A DNA stretch of 64,000 nucleotides from Corallincola platygyrae (GTDB lineage: Bacteria; Pseudomonadota; Gammaproteobacteria; Enterobacterales; Neiellaceae): assembly GCF_039544265.1 (NCBI RefSeq), contig NZ_BAABLI010000011.1:1-64000 (forward strand), given 5' to 3'. The notes beneath the pieces were generated by a model. It did not search any database. It was given only the letters and a program-made list of their open reading frames with translations, and was not told the DNA's origin. Shown one piece after another: positions 36,538-45,735 of this stretch. The first letter of the stretch is position 1, and every line of letters starts with the position of its first letter. A program made the position numbers and the translations under genes.

Positions 36538-37755
36538 TTAAAACACCACGTCGAGTACAACTGAATAAACGAAACTATCGTCATATTCGCCGGTATTTAT
36601 CGCACCAACCTGCGGGAAATCGGGTGATACACCGATATTGCCAGGTAATCCACCTGTGGTTTCATCAAAGTCGTCGGTGTATGTCAGGTCCAGTTTCAAT
36701 GCCATGCCCGTCATAAAGTCCCAACGCACACCCGCGCTGTATGCCGCACGTTCTACATCAAGCGCAGAGACTAAACCAGGAATAGGGATTTCACGCTCAT
36801 CGTTATCTTTACTCTCCACCCAGGAGTACATCAGGTAGGGCGAAAACTGATCAAAGCGATAAGTGGCACCAATATATACCGAATCGGTATCAGGATAAGC
36901 GTCATCTACTTCGATTCGGGTAAATTCGGCCATTACCATCCAATCACCCTGGTCCCAGCGGGCACCAACACCGAAGAACTCGCCGGTTTTATCATCTAAC
37001 AAATCCACCAGATCCGGGCGGCTGGCGTCATCAAACTTAGTATCAGATCTGAAGTAGCTGGCGCGCAGTGTGAGCTCGTCCCAGTCATAGGTTGTTGCCA
37101 TACCCATGACTTTTTCGAAGTCAGTTTCCACCCCAAGACGAGAGTCATCGGAGTCGACGGTGGCTTCACCCAAAATCGGTTGGAAGGTCAATGTTGACTC
37201 TTCAAAGTCTACCGAGTGAAGTACATCGATACCGGTGTAGCTGGTAACAGGCACAACGCCATACACTTCTTCTGATGGACGCGCCCAAGGGTAGGCATAA
37301 CCTACTTCGAGGTAATCGGACAACATATAGAATGGGAGTCGCAGTTTACCGCCACGCACCTTGGTACCATTATCAAACTGGTATGAAACAAACGCCCATT
37401 CGATCTTTGGCTCCCAGTCCTGACGACCACGCGTAATAAGCTGCATGGTCGCTTCCATATTTTCATTGATGTCATAGGTAGTCTGAACGGCGAACAGGCT
37501 ACCCTGCTCGTAGTCAAAGTCTTCATCATCATAACCAGCGTAACCAGCATTGTTATCTGCACGGCCGATAGCCATAGAAGCGAAACCATTGACATGAAAC
37601 CGCTCTAGCCAACTATTTAGCTGAGCATCTGATTCGAGTTCAGAAACTCGCTGCTCGAGACTTTTTATCCGGGCTGACTCCGAGTCGTCAGCAACCACTG
37701 ATGGTGCAGCCAGGGAGGCTGCAATCAGCACTGAAAGGGCACTTGCTTTCATCAT
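36538..37755 (-). CDS. Outer-membrane porin with N-terminal coiled coil
   Basis: A protein of about 405 residues with a signal peptide (cleavage after SVVA near residue 22), a short coiled coil with heptad pattern (RIKSLEQRVSELESD), and then alternating amphipathic strands rich in Tyr, Trp and Asp ending in VVLDVVF, a C-terminal aromatic typical of beta-barrels. It resembles porins with an N-terminal trimerising helix; selectivity cannot be read. Two adjacent ATGs (37755, 37752) follow GGAG; a TTG nine bases upstream is the alternative. It lies 47 bases after a chemoreceptor gene and just before a PstS-like gene. Confidence 0.85.
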   Translation of the reverse strand: MMKASALSVLIAASLAAPSVVADDSESARIKSLEQRVSELESDAQLNSWLERFHVNGFASMAIGRADNNAGYAGYDDEDFDYEQGSLFAVQTTYDINENMEATMQLITRGRQDWEPKIEWAFVSYQFDNGTKVRGGKLRLPFYMLSDYLEVGYAYPWARPSEEVYGVVPVTSYTGIDVLHSVDFEESTLTFQPILGEATVDSDDSRLGVETDFEKVMGMATTYDWDELTLRASYFRSDTKFDDASRPDLVDLLDDKTGEFFGVGARWDQGDWMVMAEFTRIEVDDAYPDTDSVYIGATYRFDQFSPYLMYSWVESKDNDEREIPIPGLVSALDVERAAYSAGVRWDFMTGMALKLDLTYTDDFDETTGGLPGNIGVSPDFPQVGAINTGEYDDSFVYSVVLDVVF

Positions 37756-37802
37756 AAACTCCAAAGGAAATAGGGAGGTGCGTATCCCGCACCTTATAGT
37801 TT

Positions 37803-39419
37803 TTACACCTTGAACTGGTTAACCACTTGGGAAAGCTGCTGGTTAACACCAAGCAGCGACTGACTAACCCCCTCTAGTTCAGAGGTGCTACTCATCGCAT
37901 CCTGCGCCATTTGCTGGATCTCCTCGACATAGGTGCGTATCAACTCTGACGTTTGATTTTGCTCCTCTGTCGCCGCAGCAATCTGCTCATTCAGGCCCGA
38001 AATAGCTTCGACCTGACTGGTAATATTGTTTAAGGAGGTACCCGTATTTTCTGCTTGAGACACGCTGTGGTTGGCCATGTCGGTGCCGCGCCCCATAGAC
38101 TCCACAGCGGACTTAGAAGCAGTCTGTAGTTCTTCCAGTACCTGTTGGATCTCTTGCGTAGAATCTTGGGTTCGCGATGCCAGTGAACGCACTTCATCTG
38201 CAACTACAGCAAACCCCCTGCCCTGCTCCCCGGCTCGAGCCGCTTCGATAGCTGCGTTCAAGGCCAGTAGGTTTGTCTGTTCTGCGATGCCACGGATAGT
38301 ATCGAGGATGATGCCAACATTGCTGGTGTAACTCTCTAATCTAGAAATCTCAGCAGCGGTAGTTTCTACTTCGCTGGCTAACTCGTTAATCGTACTGACA
38401 CTCGCCTCCATCAACTGCAAGCCTTGGCTTGAATCGCCACTCGCCTGAGTTGCGGAACTGGATGCTTCAGCAGCATGCTCAGCAATATGGCTGACACTTA
38501 TAAACATCTCGTTAAGTGCACCTGTCGTCTGCTCAATTGCATTGGTTTGGGAGGCAATGTTGGCGTTGGCTTGAGCGCTGACTCTAGAAAGCTGATCAGC
38601 CATCTCCCCTAATGCCCGGGCACTGGAAACCGTTTCACTGATAAGACGCTGTAGCTTTTCAATAAACTGATTGAAATAGTTAACTAAGTCCGCGAGTTCA
38701 TCTTTGCCCTCGTAACTCACTCGAACAGTCAGATCTCCATCGCCGCTTGCAATCTCTTCCAGTGAACGGCTGAGTCGGCGGACACCGCGGGTGATGTTGG
38801 CAGACACAGACCAGCCGATAAATACCACCAAAATCACGGTGCCAATGCCTAGACTTAAAGAAAATGTAAGAGTCGACTGTGAGGTTTGATTGGCCTGCTC
38901 AATGCTTTCATCAACCTTCTGTTGCGCTGTTGCTTTAAAATCAGCAAGCAGTGTTTGGAGTTGCTCAAGCTGCTGATTAGTTTTTGCCGCCTGCGTTGCC
39001 ATTTGATCCATAGAAACGCTGCCATCAATCATGCCAAATGCCAGATCCCTTGCACTTTGATAGTAATTCTTCAACTCTTGAGTGATAGGTAGCAAGTCTT
39101 GTTTTTCGGCACCCAATTCTGCAAGTGTCGATAAACTCTGGTTAAGGCTCTCCAGTTGGAGGTCCGCACCTTCCAGCATTTCCACTTCGCCTATCATCAC
39201 AGCGGTTCGAAGACTTTCAGCCATTTGATCCAACATCACTACATTGGACTGAGCCTCTTGCAAGATAGGATAGAGCTGGTTCTTTAGCTGACTCAGTCGA
39301 TCGGAATTTGAGCTGACGTTGGCACTGATCACCGTTAGCAACACCACAAAACTGACGACAGCGACCACCGTTATAATTGAGATCTTTTTACCGATGGAGA
39401 GACTACTTAACAAATTCAT
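37803..39419 (-). CDS. Methyl-accepting chemotaxis protein
   Basis: A 538-residue chemoreceptor with membrane helices near residues 14-33 and 184-206, a helical four-bundle-type periplasmic sensor of about 150 residues, a HAMP domain, and a signalling domain with tip EQTNLLALNAAIEAARAGEQGRGFAVVADEVR. The ATG at 39419 is preferred; a TTG six codons earlier is possible. It is the first gene of a run with a porin and a PstS-like protein on the same strand, which suggests that the solute sensed, the pore and the binding protein belong together; this is inference. Confidence 0.92.
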   Translation of the reverse strand: MNLLSSLSIGKKISIITVVAVVSFVVLLTVISANVSSNSDRLSQLKNQLYPILQEAQSNVVMLDQMAESLRTAVMIGEVEMLEGADLQLESLNQSLSTLAELGAEKQDLLPITQELKNYYQSARDLAFGMIDGSVSMDQMATQAAKTNQQLEQLQTLLADFKATAQQKVDESIEQANQTSQSTLTFSLSLGIGTVILVVFIGWSVSANITRGVRRLSRSLEEIASGDGDLTVRVSYEGKDELADLVNYFNQFIEKLQRLISETVSSARALGEMADQLSRVSAQANANIASQTNAIEQTTGALNEMFISVSHIAEHAAEASSSATQASGDSSQGLQLMEASVSTINELASEVETTAAEISRLESYTSNVGIILDTIRGIAEQTNLLALNAAIEAARAGEQGRGFAVVADEVRSLASRTQDSTQEIQQVLEELQTASKSAVESMGRGTDMANHSVSQAENTGTSLNNITSQVEAISGLNEQIAAATEEQNQTSELIRTYVEEIQQMAQDAMSSTSELEGVSQSLLGVNQQLSQVVNQFKV

Positions 39420-39673
39420 AAACCAGGCCTTTACCAAACTAAATGGGGTGGGTCATTGCGCTTAATTTATTGGTCGCGAACTTCTTGGGCTCGCTGACAA
39501 GCAAACATATGCCTCTATCGGCATAGAAGTACCTAAATACTAGTGTTGTTTTTACACTTCGTTAGACAAACGAAGCATTTGGTCAAAATTTAAACGTCGA
39601 AGTGGGGTTAACAGCACAAAAAGAGGTTTCAGCGAGGCATCAGTTCCAATCTAGACAACGGGCTGCAGTCCAA

Positions 39674-40642
39674 TTAAGAGCTTTGAAGGTCAGATAGCGC
39701 ATCAGCAATAATGACCGTTAGTGGAATATCATTTCTATACCCCAATTCATCAACTGCCTTCTGACTATCAACCCGTATCAACTTAGACACCATGGCAGCT
39801 TTCTCCGGCGTAATGTCAGGCTCCCTGTTGGTTATTCCCGCCACCGCTTGTTTAAGGTATCCAAGCAGGGTCAACAGTCCTGGCGATATCACCCTTGCAG
39901 CTAATGGCACTCCCAGTTGCTCCGCAATCAAAGCGCAAGCATCTGCCATGGAATGGTATTCACCGTCGAGAATATAGTTCTCACCACGCTTGCCCTTTTC
40001 ATATGCCAGCAAATGGGCTCTGGCGATTTCATCCACGTGACAAAACGGGCCACCTCCAGCAGGAATACCTGGTAGCTTTTGCTGCTTTATCAAGTCAAAC
40101 AGCTGCGCCCAGTTATGGCGATCGCCGGGGCCCATAATATGACAAGGGTTAAGTACCACGGTGTCCAGCTCATCGGCTGCCGCTATCACCATTTCATCGG
40201 CCAGGCATTTGGTATGCAGGTAGTTGATGCCGCTGTTGCGCCCGAGTTTGGCAGAAGACTCAGTAATGGCCTCATTATGAAAACCATACGCCGAGATACT
40301 CGAGGTATAGATAAATCGGCCGACTTTCATTCGCTTGGCAAGCTTTAGCAATGCACGCGTGCCATCGACATTCACGCGCGTTTGTCTATCATCGTTTCTA
40401 CGCCACGCGCTGGTATCAGACGCAAGGTGAAATAATGCATCACAAGGCGACGGGAACTCATCCTCGATGGTCTCTATGTCCAGTAAGTCAGCCTCAATCC
40501 AGGTGACATTGAGATCCGACAACTCAGAAAGATCACTGCCTGAGCGCTTCAGTGCATGCACTGTCCACCCTGCGCTTACCAACTGACGAAGCAAAGACTT
40601 GCCGACAAACCCGGTTGCACCGGTCACCACACAAACAGGCAT
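39674..40642 (-). CDS. NAD(P)-dependent epimerase/dehydratase (extended SDR)
   Basis: A 322-residue extended short-chain dehydrogenase. The N-terminal nucleotide-binding motif TGATGFVGKSL (7-17) and the catalytic pattern YTSSISAYGF with YLHTKCLADE (a Tyr-x-x-x-Lys, here YLHTK) are visible. Such enzymes reduce, epimerise or dehydrate nucleotide sugars or flavonoid/steroid-type ketones; the sequence VNVDGTRALLKLA resembles dihydroflavonol-reductase-like members. Substrate unknown. AGAGG precedes the ATG. Single gene; about 250 bases to its right-hand-side neighbour chemoreceptor hold nothing recognisable. Confidence 0.87.
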   Translation of the reverse strand: MPVCVVTGATGFVGKSLLRQLVSAGWTVHALKRSGSDLSELSDLNVTWIEADLLDIETIEDEFPSPCDALFHLASDTSAWRRNDDRQTRVNVDGTRALLKLAKRMKVGRFIYTSSISAYGFHNEAITESSAKLGRNSGINYLHTKCLADEMVIAAADELDTVVLNPCHIMGPGDRHNWAQLFDLIKQQKLPGIPAGGGPFCHVDEIARAHLLAYEKGKRGENYILDGEYHSMADACALIAEQLGVPLAARVISPGLLTLLGYLKQAVAGITNREPDITPEKAAMVSKLIRVDSQKAVDELGYRNDIPLTVIIADALSDLQSS

Positions 40643-40697
40643 CTGAACCTCTTATCTAAGACTGAGCAAAACTTACGAGTTGGAACCATAGGGCAAA

Positions 40698-40717
40698 GCC
40701 CCGCTCTTGAGCGGGGC
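40698..40717 (-). terminator. Hairpin after acs
   Basis: GCCCCGCT/AGCGGGGC stem with a 4-base loop, followed on the minus strand by TTTG. The U-run is short, so termination strength is uncertain. Confidence 0.6.
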
Positions 40718-40733
40718 CAAGCAGATAAATCGC

Positions 40734-42623
40734 CTACTCCTCAAGGGTACTCAGGTCGCCCTCATCTTGCCCCAACGCACGGGCTCTAAGCACCCGCCGC
40801 ATAATCTTTCCGGAACGGGTCTTAGGTAGCGCATCCACAAAAGCAACATCCTCCGGTTGGGCAATACGGCCTAGTTCGGAGCCCACATGCTCTTTGAGTG
40901 TCTGCGACAACTCTGGTGTGCCCACCACACCGTCTTTGAGGATCACATAGGTGTGGATCGCGTTACCTTTCAGTTCGTGAGGCAAACCAATGGCCGCAGC
41001 TTCAGAGACTTGTGGGTGGCTGACCAAGGCACTCTCAATCTCAGCAGTACCCAGACGATAACCGGAGACTTTAAGTACTTCATCCATACGGCCAATCACC
41101 CAGATGTAACCGTCTTTATCGATTTTGGCGGAATCACCGGCCTTGTAGTAATCCTTATCGCCATAATCCCCCCAATAGAGGTCGGCGTACCTGTCATCGT
41201 CGCCCATAATGGTGCGCGCCATGCCGGGCCACGGATTCTTGATAACCAGTTTACCCTCTTCGCCTGCGGGCACCTCGTTACCTTCGTCATCAACCACAGA
41301 GATCTCATTACCGAAAAACGGCTTGGTAGCCGAACCCGGTTTGAGTGGGGTAATAGGCAGCGGACAGATCATGAAACCACCGGTTTCAGTCTGCCACCAG
41401 GTATCGATGATGGGGCAGCGACTGCCACCAATCACTTCATAGAACCAGCGCCACGCTTCAGGGTTTATCGGCTCACCCACACTGCCCAGCAAACGCAGAC
41501 TGGTAAGGTCATGTTTCTTCGGCCACTGGTCACCAAAACGCATCAGGCCACGGATAGCCGTCGGAGAGGTGTACAGCACGTTAATGCCGTATTTCTCGAC
41601 CATCTGCCACCAGCGGTTCGGATAGGGATAATTCGGTGCGCCCTCATAGAGCATGATGGTTGAACCATTGATCAGTGGCGAATAGACAATGTAACTGTGG
41701 CCGGTGATCCAGCCGGGGTCGGCAGCACACCACCAACGATCGTCAGGTTTGATATCAAATGCCATACGGTGGGTGGTCGAGGTATAAACGCTATAGCCGC
41801 CATGAGTGTGCACCATACCTTTAGGTTTACCTGTTGTACCCGATGTGTAGAGCACAAACAGCATATCTTCCGAGTCCAACACTTCAGTTTCACACTTGGG
41901 CGAAGCGATGGGGAGAGCCTTCAAATCGTGATACCAGAAGTCCCGCTCTGACTCCATTTCCACATCCAGTGCGTTGTACTTCACCGTGATACACACCTCG
42001 ATGGTCGGCGAGCGTTTCATCGCCTCATTGGCGATCGCTTTCAGGTTCGAGGGTTTACCACGACGCCATCCGCCATCGGCGGTAATCAACACGCGACTAT
42101 TGGCATCCTCTATCCTTGCCGCCAGGGCTTCGTAACTGAAACCACCGTACACAACAGAATGTGCAGCACCGATCTTGGCACAGGCCAACATGGCAAATAC
42201 CAGCTCTGGGATCTGCGGCATGTAGATGGTGACAATATCGCCTTTTTTGACCCCCATGCTCTTAAGGATATTGGCCATCTGGCTGACTTCACGGTTCAGC
42301 GCATAGTAGGAGTAGCTGCGCATCTCACCCGCTTCACTCTCCCAGATAATGGCCAGTTTGTTCCGTGTTGCCGAGTGCAGGTGACGGTCGATGGCATTGT
42401 GAACGATGTTGGTTTTGGCACCGACAAACCATTTATAAAACGGCTTGTTGCTATCATCCAGCACCTTGTCCCAGGGTTGATACCACTCCAGTTCGTTGGC
42501 CTGCTCCGCCCAAAAACCTTCTCGATCCTCGATCGAGCGCTTGTACAAGGCTTCATAGTCTTTAATTGTGGCGTTTTCTTTCACGCTTTCAGATGGCAGG
42601 TAGAGTTCCTGTTTGTCACTCAT
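40734..42623 (-). CDS. acs: Acetyl-CoA synthetase
   Basis: A 629-residue AMP-forming enzyme that activates acetate to acetyl-CoA through acetyl-AMP. It has the P-loop-like YTSGTTGKPKGMVHTHGG, the WWQTETGG motif of the acetyl pocket, the hinge IGRMDEVLKVSGYRLGTAEIE and the C-terminal PKTRSGKIMRR whose lysine is the known acetylation switch. Start MSDKQ at 42623 is chosen for the GGGGA upstream; a TTG five codons earlier is possible. A CRP-like box lies about 115 bases upstream. It links to aceK, which controls the glyoxylate branch during growth on acetate. Confidence 0.96.
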   Translation of the reverse strand: MSDKQELYLPSESVKENATIKDYEALYKRSIEDREGFWAEQANELEWYQPWDKVLDDSNKPFYKWFVGAKTNIVHNAIDRHLHSATRNKLAIIWESEAGEMRSYSYYALNREVSQMANILKSMGVKKGDIVTIYMPQIPELVFAMLACAKIGAAHSVVYGGFSYEALAARIEDANSRVLITADGGWRRGKPSNLKAIANEAMKRSPTIEVCITVKYNALDVEMESERDFWYHDLKALPIASPKCETEVLDSEDMLFVLYTSGTTGKPKGMVHTHGGYSVYTSTTHRMAFDIKPDDRWWCAADPGWITGHSYIVYSPLINGSTIMLYEGAPNYPYPNRWWQMVEKYGINVLYTSPTAIRGLMRFGDQWPKKHDLTSLRLLGSVGEPINPEAWRWFYEVIGGSRCPIIDTWWQTETGGFMICPLPITPLKPGSATKPFFGNEISVVDDEGNEVPAGEEGKLVIKNPWPGMARTIMGDDDRYADLYWGDYGDKDYYKAGDSAKIDKDGYIWVIGRMDEVLKVSGYRLGTAEIESALVSHPQVSEAAAIGLPHELKGNAIHTYVILKDGVVGTPELSQTLKEHVGSELGRIAQPEDVAFVDALPKTRSGKIMRRVLRARALGQDEGDLSTLEE

Positions 42624-42736
42624 TTTGCTTTTCCCCAATTGATTAGCTTGATTAGATTTTTATTGGTATTAGGTGTTCAAGCGTACGCAACAATCAGGCG
42701 CTTCACCGACATGTTTGTTTAGAAAATGGGCAAACC

Positions 42737-42752
42737 TGTGATCAATTTCAGA
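42737..42752 (-). promoter_or_regulatory. CRP-like box upstream of acs
   Basis: TGTGA-TCAATT-TCAGA matches the CRP core TGTGA-N6-TCACA with one mismatch, 114 bases before the acs start. E. coli acs is known to be activated by CRP from upstream sites. The site could also serve the divergent AEC transporter gene. Confidence 0.35.
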
Positions 42753-42870
42753 GTTTTCCCCTTGCGTTCATTTTTTCACCAAATTAGTTCCTATAGCCTT
42801 TGCTAATTCATTGTTAAAGCATAGGTTTGTCGCTAGAGTAATCTGTCCCACACATCCAACCAGTGACGCC

Positions 42871-43809
42871 ATGCTGCCGGTATTTACTATCTTTGTGCCC
42901 GTTTTCAGTCTCATCTTAATTGGCTGGCTGATGGGGCGTTTTGCCGGCTTCGCAACACAACACTATCAGGGCATTGCAGCACTGACATTTAACCTTTTAG
43001 TGCCCGCTCTGCTGTTTTACGGCAGCTTTAATGCTGAGTGGCCGAGTAAGATCCCCTGGGGTTTATTCGGCAGTTATTACCTGCCACAACTAGCAATATT
43101 TATCCTGGCCTGGTGCCTTTGTGGGTGGCGCCTGACTGGGGCGGAAAAGTCTTGTGTGGCGCTGGGCAGCACCTACTCCAATAACGTACTGATTGGTATC
43201 CCCTGCATTCTCGCAGTATTCGGCGATGAAGCGCTGGCGCCAGCTTTTCTCATTATCGGTTTTCACAGCGCCCTGCTGTTTACCATCAGCGGCCTGGCGT
43301 TAGAGCTAGGCCAAAAACAAGGCCCACATTGGAAAGCGTTTCTTAAAGCCTTGTTCAATACCATTACCACACCACTGGTCGCCTCGATATTGCTTGGAGT
43401 GCTGGCAAAACTGCTTGAGTTGGAACTACCACGAAGTATGGTAACCATCCTTGAGTGGTTGGGTGATGCCGCCATTCCTTGCTCTTTATTGGTGTTGGGC
43501 ATAGCGTTAGCAAAATATTCACTTAAAGGCATCGGCTTTCGGGTCATAGTGATGAGCGCTCTTAAAGTGATTTTGATGCCATTACTGGTTTGGGTCATGA
43601 CTTGGTATTGGTGGCGGCCGAGTGATTACGAGGTGGGTGCAGTTGTCATTCTTTTAGCTGCTACACCGGTGGGAATAAACGCCTATGCATTTGCCCATCA
43701 GCATAAACAGGCTGAACCGCAAGTGGCAGCCGCGGTACTTTTGTCTACGATGTTAGCCAGCATCACGATGAGCATGTGGCTGGCAGCACTATTGCTACCC
43801 AAGACGTAA
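42871..43809 (+). CDS. AEC family transporter (auxin efflux carrier type)
   Basis: A 312-residue inner-membrane protein with about ten helices, beginning MLPVFTIFVPVFSLILIGWLMGRF. Family marks include LTFNLLVPALLFYG, the GSTYSNNVLIGIPCILAVFGDEAL segment with its Asn pair, and the late LLAATPVGINAYAFA. AEC members export or import small organic acids such as malate or malonate; the substrate here is unknown. The ATG at 42871 gives a normal membrane N-terminus; the frame extends 20 codons upstream without a better site. It is divergent from acs and 18 bases upstream of the histidine phosphatase gene. Confidence 0.88.
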   Translation: MLPVFTIFVPVFSLILIGWLMGRFAGFATQHYQGIAALTFNLLVPALLFYGSFNAEWPSKIPWGLFGSYYLPQLAIFILAWCLCGWRLTGAEKSCVALGSTYSNNVLIGIPCILAVFGDEALAPAFLIIGFHSALLFTISGLALELGQKQGPHWKAFLKALFNTITTPLVASILLGVLAKLLELELPRSMVTILEWLGDAAIPCSLLVLGIALAKYSLKGIGFRVIVMSALKVILMPLLVWVMTWYWWRPSDYEVGAVVILLAATPVGINAYAFAHQHKQAEPQVAAAVLLSTMLASITMSMWLAALLLPKT

Positions 43810-43827
43810 CATGGATGATGATTTGAG

Positions 43828-44394
43828 ATGGCGATAACACACCTCTACCTGGTCAGGCACGGCGAAACGGAATGGAATCAATCCCTTCGCCTGCAAGGGC
43901 ACCTCGACAGCCCGTTAACCGATAAAGGTTGGGACCAGGCAAAACAAGCCGCCAGGCTATTAGAAGGTACCGAATTGAGTGCCATTTACACCAGTGACCT
44001 AGGACGCTGCAACGATACTGCACAATTGATTGCCAACCGACACCAGTTGTCATTGACCCAGTTACCAGGTTTGCGAGAACGCCACTTCGGTCCACTTCAG
44101 GGGATGCAGCTGACAGAAATGACAGCACAACAACTGGCCTTATGTAATCTGCACGTCGATAGCTCACCAGACGCGACGCCGCAGGGAGGCGAAAGTGTCA
44201 GAGATGTTTGGCATCGCAGCGAACAAACCTTGGCGGATATCGCTGGCAACCATGTTGACCAGGCCGTCGCCGTGGTCACTCACGGATCCGTACTGGCGAT
44301 CTTGCTTCAAGGGTTAGCTTCTCTCCCCCTGCACCCTGTTCGCAGTGGGCATTACGAAAATGGCTCGGTAGTGGGGTTGGCCTGGGCTCACTAG
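43828..44394 (+). CDS. cobC: Histidine phosphatase, probable alpha-ribazole phosphatase (CobC-like)
   Basis: A 188-residue histidine phosphatase with the catalytic LVRHGETEWNQ at 8-18 and the second His in VVTHGSVLAIL near residue 151. Because the B12 riboswitch and transport operon begin right after it, removal of phosphate from alpha-ribazole 5-phosphate in cobalamin assembly is the likely role, but the fold alone does not prove it and phosphoglycerate-mutase-like functions are possible. It lies 18 bases after the AEC transporter, so it may be cotranscribed with that gene rather than with the B12 genes, which are behind their own riboswitch. Confidence 0.75.
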   Translation: MAITHLYLVRHGETEWNQSLRLQGHLDSPLTDKGWDQAKQAARLLEGTELSAIYTSDLGRCNDTAQLIANRHQLSLTQLPGLRERHFGPLQGMQLTEMTAQQLALCNLHVDSSPDATPQGGESVRDVWHRSEQTLADIAGNHVDQAVAVVTHGSVLAILLQGLASLPLHPVRSGHYENGSVVGLAWAH

Positions 44395-44511
44395 CCTTTA
44401 CATAAACGAGCGTTCTAAACTTGTTGTTACATAAGTTTTACCGGATAATCTCGCCCCATTGATGTGTTGGCTTGCGCAAAAACTGATAACTCAGAGACAG
44501 CAGCAACACAC

Positions 44512-44696
44512 CTTGCAAAGGTGCCATACAGGCTTAAAAGGGAACGCGGTGTAATACCGCGGCTGTACCCGCAACTGTGAACAGAGCGCTACAATCTCAA
44601 CTTGAGAAACCACTGAACAGATTGTGTTGTTTGGGAAGGTATGTAGCCGGGACGAAACGTCCTAATGCTGTGAGCCAGGAGACCTGCCTCTGCAAG
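44512..44696 (+). ncRNA. Cobalamin riboswitch (upstream of btuD-btuC-cobQ-btuF)
   Basis: The closing stem is CTTGCA (44512-44517) with TGCAAG (44691-44696). Between them are the expected pieces: TTAAAAGGGAA, GCGGTG-CCGCGGCTGTACCCGCAACTGT in parts, a GGGAAGG stretch and the B12-box-like GAGCCAGGAGACCTGCC (44672-44688). It represses B12 uptake genes when adenosylcobalamin is present. The 166 bases between it and btuD include a small CTGAG/CTCAG hairpin and a T-rich stretch that could be the expression platform. The 117 bases before it, after cobC, should hold the promoter. Confidence 0.93.
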
Positions 44697-44862
44697 TATA
44701 AACACGGCTTTTTGCTTTTCCTGAGCGGGTTACTCAGGGCAGTGTTATCCAGTCTTGCGCCATCTGCGCGCCACCTGATGACCCCGCCACCTGACCCGTA
44801 TTTGGTATTCAGCAAATATCTGTCCGTATACGCATACTGATACAGGTACCAGGCGGATCACG

Positions 44863-45735
44863 TTGCAAACATCCACCCGAACGTCGCAAAGACAGTCGCA
44901 GTCAGCCAATGCTGATGCAGACTCACTGCTTAAGGTTGAGAATCTGCACTGGCAGGCAGATGCGCGTGCCATTCTTGAGCATATAAGTTTTGCAATCGCC
45001 CCAGGTAGCTTTGTCGGTCTGATTGGCCCCAACGGAGCCGGTAAATCCAGTTTGCTGCGCTGTCTGTACCGAGTTAACCGTCCTACGCAGGGGCGTATAC
45101 AGCTAAATGGTCAAGATATATGGCACAGTTCGGCCCGTGAAATTGCCTGCCAGATTGCTGTGGTATTGCAGGAAACCACAGGCAACTTTGGTTTAAGGTT
45201 GCGCGATGTGGTGCGCATGGGACTCACCCCGCATAAGCGCGCATTCGAGTTTGACAGCGCCGCGGACCTCGCGCTGGTCGATGATGCAATTGATCAGGTC
45301 GGCCTGACGGCATTGGCGAAACAGCCTTTTGACCAACTCTCAGGCGGTGAAAAACAGCGTGCACTTATTGCCCGCGCCATTGTGCAACGCCCCAAACTCT
45401 TGTTGATGGATGAGCCCACTAACCACTTGGATGTGCGGTACCAGATCCAAGTATTGGAGCTAGCCAAACATCTGGGAACCACAGTGCTCTCCTCCATCCA
45501 TGATCTGAATTTAGCCAGTGCATTCTGCGATCAATTGCTGTTACTCAATCAGGGAGAACTGGTTGAGCAAGGCTCTCCGGATCAAGTGCTAACTGAGGCC
45601 ACTCTGGCCAACGTATTTGGCGTCTGCAGCAGTATTGACCGCCACCCAGACCATGGCCACCCAAGGATCACTTACCATTACGGATACCGTTCCGGCGATC
45701 ATGGCAACAACTCGTCTGGGGTGTCCGATGACTGA
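44863..45735 (+). CDS. btuD: Vitamin B12 ABC transporter, ATP-binding protein
   Basis: A 290-residue ABC ATPase: Walker A GPNGAGKSS (55-63), Q-loop VVLQETTGNFG, signature LSGGEKQRALIARA and Walker B LLLMDEPTNHLD. It would power BtuC for B12 (or other corrinoid/siderophore) uptake; the FepC/BtuD group is not separable by motifs alone, but the riboswitch and neighbours decide for B12. The start is uncertain: TTG at 44863 has a weak AGGCGG upstream, and there is no in-frame ATG before the conserved region. Its last codons overlap btuC by eight bases. Confidence 0.9.
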   Translation: MQTSTRTSQRQSQSANADADSLLKVENLHWQADARAILEHISFAIAPGSFVGLIGPNGAGKSSLLRCLYRVNRPTQGRIQLNGQDIWHSSAREIACQIAVVLQETTGNFGLRLRDVVRMGLTPHKRAFEFDSAADLALVDDAIDQVGLTALAKQPFDQLSGGEKQRALIARAIVQRPKLLLMDEPTNHLDVRYQIQVLELAKHLGTTVLSSIHDLNLASAFCDQLLLLNQGELVEQGSPDQVLTEATLANVFGVCSSIDRHPDHGHPRITYHYGYRSGDHGNNSSGVSDD

